Part shown: piece after piece, positions 56,715 to 64,000 of the stretch
Position numbering within the stretch: the first letter of the stretch is position 1
How the letters are laid out: every line of letters starts with the position of its first letter
From: Lepraria neglecta
Lineage: Eukaryota; Ascomycota; Lecanoromycetes; Lecanorales; Stereocaulaceae
Reading direction: 5' to 3'
DNA length: 64,000 nucleotides
NCBI GenBank assembly: GCA_033220425.1
Contig: CM065648.1
Coordinates: forward strand, 1,116,001 to 1,180,000
Position numbers and translations under genes: made by a program
The notes under the pieces: model-generated
Told to the model about the DNA's origin: nothing
What the model saw: only the letters and a program-made list of their open reading frames with translations
The model's database searches: none

Positions 56715-58952
56715 ATGTCTACAGTGGTCTTACATCAACCGGTATCGAGAACAGCATTAACGCCCCCACCTCATGGACCAGCATTGAGCCTCGACACCGC
56801 TCGCCCTGGTTCAGTGCCAATCCCCAACAAGCACCTTCCTTATTGTCCACCAGGCCCTGCACCTGGACCTTCACAACAAACTCCTGCTACACCACCTGCC
56901 TCTCCACCATCCAAGAATGCAAGCCTTCAGACCTTGTCCCTCCTTCATCCTGCCGAGAACCACACTAAAGTGTCAGATACTCCTCCTATATATTCCATCA
57001 ATGCTGTCACTCTAGTTGCAGCAACCAACGAGCTAGCTTCCGAACAATTTCCAGATCCGAAACATGTCTTCCCATGGTTGCATGGGCTACACGCTGAGAA
57101 TCAGGTTCAACTAGCCTTCTTTATCGCTCGCCGCAGAGCGCTTCGAAATACACCGAAATGCTTCCGAGCCATTACGATAGTGAAAGTAGGAGGCGATATT
57201 ACCAGGTCAAGGCTGAAAGGAGCTATAACTGCGGATGAGATATTGGACCTTGACGACGCGAGAGACGTTACGTTCCTAGATATTGATCCTAGAGATGGCT
57301 TCTCGGTCCGAAATTTCCAGATACAGGCCACGAAGATGGCTATGGTGTCGGACATCGTGGTGTATGGAGATGACACAGCTGAAGAAGATGAGGTCAATGA
57401 GCTTGCTGAGAAGATTGCCATTGCGCAGGGTACCTGGAGAGTCAAGAACAGCAACGGCAATGGGGATGCCCCCATATACAATACTTTCGTTCTGTCGAGT
57501 AAGCTTTGGTCAGATCTAGTGTCGTGAGGCTATTCTGATACTACTGCAGGTTCTTTCGAGGAGATTGAGAACAATCATCCAGACATGGTCGCTATCGACT
57601 CTCAAGGTCAAGCAACTGGCAGAGTGATGGACTTTTGTAAGCCTTGCGTAGCTCAGTACTGTTTCGTTGCTGATAAAGAATAGTCCAATGGGAGCGACGA
57701 GAAATGTGCAACATGTCGAAAGCATCTGAAATAGCTAACAACGTGTGGCTTGGACCTACTCCTGACTCTTTACTTTGTCCCCCTTCAGACGATGACCCCG
57801 CATTCGACATATTCATCGAAGCCAGTGATCTCGCCCAGGCACCAGATATCCACACTCTCAAGCGTGTTGGGGAGCTCAGTCATTCTGCGCCACAGCACCT
57901 GGAATTTCCATCATCAGGGAGCATTGTGCCGCAGACCCATGGAAAGTCAGCTTCGGATCCACTGGAGCTGATGTGCCAATGGATGCAAAAGATGGCAAAT
58001 CCCAGGACAACACCGGAATCCAGTGACGACGAGGAGAATGATTCTGACGGAGATATTCAGATGAAGATGCTGCACCCCCAGGCGCGCAAAATCTTGATCC
58101 ATTGCACGGACGGCTACACAGAGAGTACGCTCCTCGCCCTTGCATACTTCATGTACGCCGAACAGATCCCCGTCCACGAAGCCTGGCTACGCTTGCACTG
58201 CGAGAAGGGACGGAATTTCTTCGCTTACCCATCTGACGTTGCAATTTTGGCATCTTTGCAACCACGGCTAGTCCCAACGCTGCCGCTTACAAGTCGAGGA
58301 AGGTCTCATGCCGCACGAGATGAGCCAACCTGGCTTTCACGTATTGACGGAAGCTTGCCGAGCCGCATACTTCCCTACATGTACCTTGGAAACCTAGGAC
58401 ACGCCAATAATCCCGAGCTCCTCAAAGCAATGGGTATCAAGAGGATACTAAGCGTCGGGGAACCTGTGAACTGGACGAAAGGCCAAATAGACAGCTGGGG
58501 AGCAAAGAACTTACTTTTTGTAGACAGAGTACAAGACAATGGCGTCGACCCCCTAACGAAAGATTTCGAGCGCTGCCTCGATTTCATAGGTACTCCTCTA
58601 CCCTTGCTCTTCCCATTTTTCCCGCCTTCCAACTAACACTCAACCAGGAAAAGGCAAACTTGACGCAAGTGCAACCCTTGTGCATTGCCGCGTCGGCGTC
58701 TCCCGCTCCGCAACAATCTGCATAGCAGAAGTGATGGCCTCCCTCGGCCTCTCCTTCCCGCGCGCATACTGCTTCGTACGAGCTCGCCGGTTGAATGTGA
58801 TCATACAGCCGCATCTCCGTTTTGCGTATGAGCTGTTGAAGTGGGATGAGGTGTGTCAGCAAAAGAGGGGAGAGCGGGTGAAGAGAGAGTTAGAATGGGC
58901 GACTATTGCGAGGGAGATTGCGGCTATGAACAGGCCTTATGCTGCGAGATGA
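56715..58952 (+). CDS. PPS1: dual-specificity protein phosphatase Pps1
   Basis: Pps1-type phosphatases remove phosphate from Tyr and Ser/Thr and affect S phase in yeast. Exons 56715-57498, 57550-57636, 57684-58589 and 58648-58952 give 693 residues. The N-terminal 80 residues are Pro-rich. A first conserved block (YSINAVTLVAATNELASEQFP, VFPWLHGLHAENQVQLAFF) is followed by a second phosphatase-like region whose active-site position reads ILIHCTDGYTESTLLALAY, and by the catalytic domain: RILPYMYLGNLGHANNPELL, GIKRILSVGE and the P-loop VHCRVGVSRSATI (HC-x5-R-S), with the general-acid Asp expected in VDRVQDNGVD. The last exon ends in a Lys/Arg/Glu-rich helix. The P-loop is complete. Confidence 0.92.
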
Positions 58953-59371
58953 GATGATTTGATGTTAATGTTGATGTTGATGGTGGGGTTGGATTTGGCG
59001 TTCGATGACGGATGACATGTTGGATGACTGTATGGATACGATATTTACGACTGTTTATGATGGAATGTTGGATATAGGGTTTCGACAGGCATGTATCTTG
59101 GGATGAGACATGTGACATTTGGTATGGAGGCCTTACAGGATATGCGTTTGATGATGTGATGAGTTATTAGCATTTAAGAGTTACGGTTCTAAGGATTCTG
59201 GTGTAACAGAATACATTATTATGTAGACATCATTCATAATGGAATACTTGCTTCTAATATCGAACATGATTTTGTTCATTACCGAAATGTCACACGTTTT
59301 AAAGCTTGATTTCCTGACTTCCCTTCCTTTCAACACGATTGGAGTTGTTTGTCTAGAGAGGCACGCATTCC
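58953..59371. other. intergenic region between convergent genes
   Basis: 419 bp. It begins with a GATG/TGTTGATG-rich stretch (58,952-59,000) and contains AT-rich DNA. No gene supported. Confidence 0.45.
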
Positions 59372-61445
59372 CTACATCCCAAAAGTAAAGAACAGACCGC
59401 CAACCATGGCCATTACCCCAATCCACCAAGTAAACCAATTTCCTATCCCCGACGCATTCCCTGTAAATGCAACAACGCTACCATTCCCATTTCCATTCCC
59501 AGCAACAGTCGGCGCAGCTGTTGTTTCCGTACTTGGGTTAAAACCCAAGCCCGATAGGATTGCACCTCCAAGCCCAGCAGTAGTACTATCATCAACGACG
59601 ATATCCGTAGCTCCAGTAGGTACAGAGATAGTCACACCGCTCACGACAATGGCAGAACCCGGTACTATGGTCTGGCCATTGACAACGAGATCTGAAGATA
59701 CGCCTTCAGAGAGCAGAAGAGCTTGAGAACCGACTGATGTGGTCTCCACTGAACCAAGAGGGATGGTGCTAGATCCGACGATGAGAGCAGAGCCAGATGT
59801 GGGTAGCGATACGGGCGTGTTGTTGATACTAACCAGGCCGCCTGGGGTCAATGTCTGCCCCTGAACAACCAGCCCGGAGTTTGTGGGACTAGGGACCGCA
59901 GTAGCACCAGAAGCAGGCACGGGAGTAAGATTGAAGACCACTGTACTGGTCCCAATGATGACCGATGAGCCAGAGGCAGGCAGCGAGATACTAATGCCAT
60001 AGGCCGTGATGGCTACGCCTAGAGAGATGATCTGGCTGCCGATGGCGTGTTGTGATGCAGATACTTGTGAGGCGACGAAGGTGTTAGAGCCGGCAGCAAA
60101 GGACTGTACAAAGATCGGTGAAACGTTATTGGGGCTTGTAGCAGTAGTAGGCGCCGGGGTAACGGCAGGTGGTTGGGATTGTCCGGCTAGATTGGGTGCT
60201 GGAAGAGGAGAGCTGAGCTCGTTGGCTGCTGAGGTTGCGCTTGAACTGGTACATGGGTGGTTCCTTCGCCTGGTTTCGCGGGTGGGGTCCCGTGTGATGC
60301 TTGATTGTCTGGGCTTTGTAGTCCTGCTGCCGAGTACCCCTGTGCTTGTTGGCTCGTGAGTTGCACTTTACTGTTAGGAATGTTTGAATTCTGAGTTGGG
60401 ATGGAAGGCTGTGGCGTCGATGGCGGTTGTGCTTGGTTTGTGGCCTTATTCGGGCTTTGAACCGGAGAACTTGGCTGTGGCAGAGGGGTTCCTAGCGGTG
60501 ATTAACTTGTGGGGCTATTTATACTTTGAATTGGTGAGCTTGTCTGGTAAGGTTGTGTGGTTTGTGCATTGTCCGGCGTCGAGCCCACGACTAGCGCAGG
60601 CTTAGAAGGCAAAGATGATATGACGGGGGCTGCCTCGACTCCTATTACGTGTGTCAACGTGCTGACTTGGTCTTGAGCAGTTGGTATTCCTCCTTTTCCT
60701 TCTCCGCAGGTTTCAAGATTCACGCCGCATAGCAAGTCTGATATCGATGGTATAGCATTCATGTATTGAAGGACAGTAGTTGGGATATTTGGAACACTTG
60801 TAATGTTCGGTTTAGTATCTTTTCGGTCCAGACCTGGTGCGGTGCTAAAGAAGAACAGGCTAGTAGCATCGAAATCATCTGTAATATTGAACGTAAGGCT
60901 GTCTTTGTACCGGCTGCATGGCGATGGACTAATGGTTGGGAAGAATCGTTTGACTTGGTAGGCGGCCGTAGGGTAAGTACTGTAGACGACATATCTCAGT
61001 AGATGAAAATATGTGGTATGAGTACAGAACTATAATGTCAATCCACTCACAATACTGGTGGGAGCAGGGCCCGTGAGGTATGCTGCATCTTGCGGTGATG
61101 GAATTGCATTGGGTAGCGTTGAGTGGCTGGTCTCATTTGTTCCGTAGCCATGAAGGGTGACATGCAGGATCCTGGTGGCTATTGTTATGGTGGTCTTAGC
61201 TATCACAACGTGCCAGGTCCAGCTCTCGACGAAGGGGAAGTAGGTGCAGAGAGAGCTGCTATTAGTTCCATTCACAGTAGAAGAGGTCACATTAGCGAAG
61301 TTGAACTTTGCCACTTTGCCTATGTTAGCGATGACCATTCCTCTCTATAGCTATTCATGTAAGGCTGTCAACCGAACTTACGAGTAGAGCACGGATACAA
61401 CGCAACTAGAAACAGAAAGGCTGATACGAGATGAAAGGTCTTCAT
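59372..61445 (-). CDS. cell-surface protein with signal peptide and repeats, possibly degenerate
   Basis: The gene starts at 61445 with a clear signal peptide (MKTFHLVSAFLFLVALYPCST) in an exon ending at 61382 with a GTAAGT donor. A second coding block (about 61,330-61,046) has many N-glycosylation sites (NVTSSTVNGTNSS) and SWTWHVVIAKTTITIAT. A third block (about 60,960-60,505) has YPTAAYQVKRF, TFNITDDFDATSLFFFST and two or more Cys. The C-terminal block (about 60,230-59,372) shows the fungal surface repeat GLVVQGQTLTPGG / ALIVGSSTIPLG / LVVNGQTIVPGS and ends in a hydrophobic tail (WFTWWIGVMAMVGGLFFTFGM), fitting a GPI or membrane anchor. I could not join the blocks cleanly: a TAA at 60504-60502 interrupts otherwise coherent Pro/Gln-rich coding, the frame changes near 60,240, and the join near 61,045/60,978 is off by one. 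Introns I missed or decay would both explain this. Confidence 0.5.
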
Positions 61446-62219
61446 TTTCTCCGCATGAAACAAGAACTAGGCAATACTTCAGATAAGATAGCGAGTACAT
61501 AAGTCTCAAACCGAAAGCATGAGGGAAAAGCAGGATTATAACCACGGGCAAGCCGAACTCCATAGATATAGACATTGCATGCTTGAGGCTACGAAGCACA
61601 GGCCGAGCTTTGCCTAGATATAGGGAGCATGTATAGCCTATGTTCGCAGTCCCTCTGCATGGCTAGCATGGCTGCCATTCCTCTTGCAGACAAGTCTTTG
61701 GCCTTAGAATATTCTAGATGGCGACGAAATGCAGAGCTGATGAGGCTTTAATGGCGAAAGAATAAGGATGACAACTTTCGACGCTGGGTCTCGGACAGGG
61801 TTTAAGACCTCGCTTCTCTCGGTCAACGAATCGTCATCTCCTCACACCACACCGCAACAAGGGTTTGAACACTACATCCGGAAGAGATGGAAGAGGGACG
61901 AGGCTGAAAGATTGAAGGGATTCTATTGGTGGGGGCTGAGTTGCAAATGTCGTGCCAGCGGGGCTTGCAGATCCTCCTCCGTGATGGCTCTAGCGTATCG
62001 GGATGTCGCTCAACGGCAGAATCTGCATGCGTCTCGTAGATGACAGAAAAAGACAGGATTGGGCCACAAATTTGGCAGAGTCGATGCTCAACGTCACCTT
62101 TGAAGTCCATAATCCAGCTCCTTCTTATTCAGAACCGTGACATTCTCAACTCGTGTGCTATGATAGGTGTTGATAAAGCTTTCCGTGTCCCATACTCCAT
62201 TTAGAAGCCCGACGGCACC
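61446..62219. other. region between surface gene and retroelement relic
   Basis: 774 bp. A 91-codon plus-strand frame at 61,768-62,043 has no family character. No terminal repeat of the adjoining element could be recognised by eye. Confidence 0.35.
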
Positions 62220-64000
62220 GAAGTTCAATTGGATAAGCGCTACGTCCAAGCTGACCAAGGCTCTAATATGAACGTAATCTCTGCTAGACTGGTCCGGCAT
62301 CTATATCTTGACCTTCACTCACTAGTTGAAGTAGGCTTCAAAGGCCTATCCATGAGAACTGCCGACCATAGGGACACTGTCCTACATCATTGGGTCTGGC
62401 TGCGTGTTATCGTAGAAGATATTATCCGTGAAATCCGCTGCTTTGTGGCCCCGGAGGTTACCAGCGTCACGTCGACTGGTGAGACCGAATACTTGAGCTT
62501 GATTCTTGGGCTTCCTTGGCTCTACTCAGTCGACGCCCTCATATCTATACGCTAGTCCACTATTATGGTCGGTAATGCTTCCATAGGGGAGACAGTCCGA
62601 GGAGTCGTCGGTTCTGAGCTCGTTTTCTGCAAGGACCACAATCTTCTGATATATCCCAAGTCCGTTATGACCGTGCCCGAAAGACCGAAGATCTCGAGTC
62701 TTCTGACTCCGAGAGCTCTAATAGTGAGGATGACCTGTCCGATGTCGAAGATCCGAGGCAGTCTTTTTAGCAAGTCCTCAGCATGACTCAAAACTGCCAG
62801 GGCCTCCACCAACCATCGATCCGCCCCGCTCGGATGCCCGCCCCAAGAGAATGATTACCTTAAATCCCTTATCTACGTCTATCGAGGCTCTCGATGCCTC
62901 TCAAGTCTTATCAGTCCTTCGACCAGGATGTTCGGTTAGTGCTTGCAGTATATCAGGAACACCCAGTCATACTTATACCGGTATAAGAGCACGTGCTGAC
63001 CCTACAAGAACCATCAATCCTTACCCCAACAGACCTATCAAACTACCTTCGATCAACTCCGACGTTCCCCCTTCAGTCCTCGGAGACTAGGCTACATCCG
63101 TTAGACTAGTCCTAGGACCTCTAATTACTACGGAAGCGGAGAGACACAAAGTGCTCTGTTTGCTTTACCACTACAAACACCTCAATGGTACCGATCTAAC
63201 CGACTTGCCCTGCACCGATCTTATCACTCACCGAGTTCGGATCAAGCCAGGAACAAGGCCAGCGTCTAATACAACCCAGAAACGCTGGCCAGCTCATACA
63301 GAATGGTGGCTCCGCAAGATTATCCAGGACGGCATCGAAGGGGGTGTCTATGAGCTAACTAAACCTACTAATGGACGTCTATCGCGTTGAAACGCTCGTG
63401 CTGTCGTAGTAGATAAGGTCGAGAATCCACGCCCAGAAGATGAGCCTCGGGTTACCTTTGACTACTCGAGAGTCACCGAAGATCTTCCTGGGACACACCT
63501 CGAGCTCAGTTCAAAGGTCCATAATAACCTCTCGGACCCACGTCACAAATACTTCTTTACTGCAGATCTCAAGCATGCCTACCTGACTATCCCGTTACAC
63601 CCAGATGACAGACACTACTTCGCTTTCACCATATCAGGCATTGGACAGGTCCAGCGTTGTCGGATACAGTAAGGCTCTCAGTCTGCTGGCTTTACAATGA
63701 CTGAGCTCGCCTACCGAGCTTTCGGGGCCCTGCCTCCCCCTAACAAGGAACCCTCATTACTGCACTCAGCCGGTCCTATGAACCTCCTAGTCCTCGTGTT
63801 TTATATGGATGACCTCTTTGGTGGCTTCTAGACGTTCGAGGAGCTCTACAGCTTTCTCCGATATTACTTCCTCCTAAGAGTTAAATGGGCACGCCTAAGA
63901 CTCTCCTTCAAGAAGCTCCGGTTGTTCGAGGCCGAAATCAAGGCCCTAGGTCTAGTATGCATGGCATTGATCTGAGCTTGCCGGTCCGTTTCTATACCGA
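62220..64000 (+). mobile_element. Ty3/Gypsy LTR-retrotransposon relic (pol region), cut by window edge
   Basis: A fossil of a Ty3/Gypsy-type retroelement on the plus strand. Recognisable parts, in order, are an aspartic-protease region (ADQGSNMNVIS), a linker that typically precedes reverse transcriptase in fungal Gypsy elements (RIKPGTRPASNTTQKRWPAH), and reverse transcriptase, including its catalytic YMDD box. The order protease then reverse transcriptase agrees with the family; gag, RNase H, integrase and both long terminal repeats are not seen, and the element may continue beyond 64,000. It is broken, with several breaks in the visible 1.8 kb, so it is not a working copy. The left limit is approximate. 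Age cannot be estimated without its terminal repeats. Confidence 0.85.

Overview
The window is nuclear DNA of a filamentous ascomycete (Pezizomycotina). The evidence is the short GT-AG introns (mostly 45-90 bp, with CTRAY-type branch sites), two separate ATP-citrate lyase subunit genes arranged head to head, and fungal families such as a HAL4/SAT4-type kinase, Yvc1, Svf1, Atg18 and Pps1. A class such as Leotiomycetes is plausible, but that is only an inference. I found 23 well-supported protein-coding genes, two weaker protein candidates, no tRNA or rRNA gene, no CRISPR array, and one retroelement fossil cut by the right edge. Exon coordinates were worked out by hand from splice signals and reading-frame continuity.

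Layout. 1-12.5 kb: DDHD phospholipase (+), class 1 dihydroorotate dehydrogenase (-) divergent from DNA polymerase delta subunit 4 (+), then acl1 (-) and acl2 (+) sharing an 884-bp promoter. 12.9-17.6 kb: an anchored or secreted Ala/Ser-rich protein (+), a TilS-like PP-loop tRNA lysidine synthase (-) divergent from the mitochondrial S-adenosylmethionine carrier (+). 17.8-24.3 kb: WDR48-like WD40 protein (-) and HAL4/SAT4-type kinase (-). 25-30.3 kb: F-box-like protein (+), mitochondrial uL11 (-) divergent from Svf1 (+), PP2A catalytic subunit (+). 31.1-37.3 kb: a basic protein of unknown function with an internal duplication (+), an F-box/LRR-like protein (-), a PI31 proteasome regulator (+). 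37.3-43.5 kb: 6.1 kb with no gene I can support, lying between two gene 3' ends. 43.5-55.2 kb: C2H2 transcription factor (-), vacuolar TRP channel Yvc1 with 15 exons (-), Atg18 (-), and the wybutosine enzyme Ppm2/Tyw4 (+). 55.2-64 kb: a palindrome and a small orphan ORF, the dual-specificity phosphatase Pps1 (+), a possibly decaying surface-protein gene (-), and a Ty3/Gypsy relic.

How the genes relate. Most are unlinked housekeeping genes. Some neighbours share a pathway or compartment: the two ATP-citrate lyase subunits (cytosolic acetyl-CoA); TilS-like and SAM carrier (both expected in mitochondria); and Yvc1 and Atg18, both of which act at the vacuole and respond to PI(3,5)P2 in yeast.

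The most noteworthy observations are: a continuous DDHD reading frame that hides an out-of-frame segment of about 82 codons between two homopolymers; a Yvc1 pore region assembled from four exons of 11-24 bp; a GC-AG intron in SVF1; a repeated pattern of genes whose coding strand flips from C-rich at the 5' end to G-rich at the 3' end; and an unrecognised protein with a tandem motif and two RVxF-like phosphatase docking sites. I did not find a convincing new multi-gene system.
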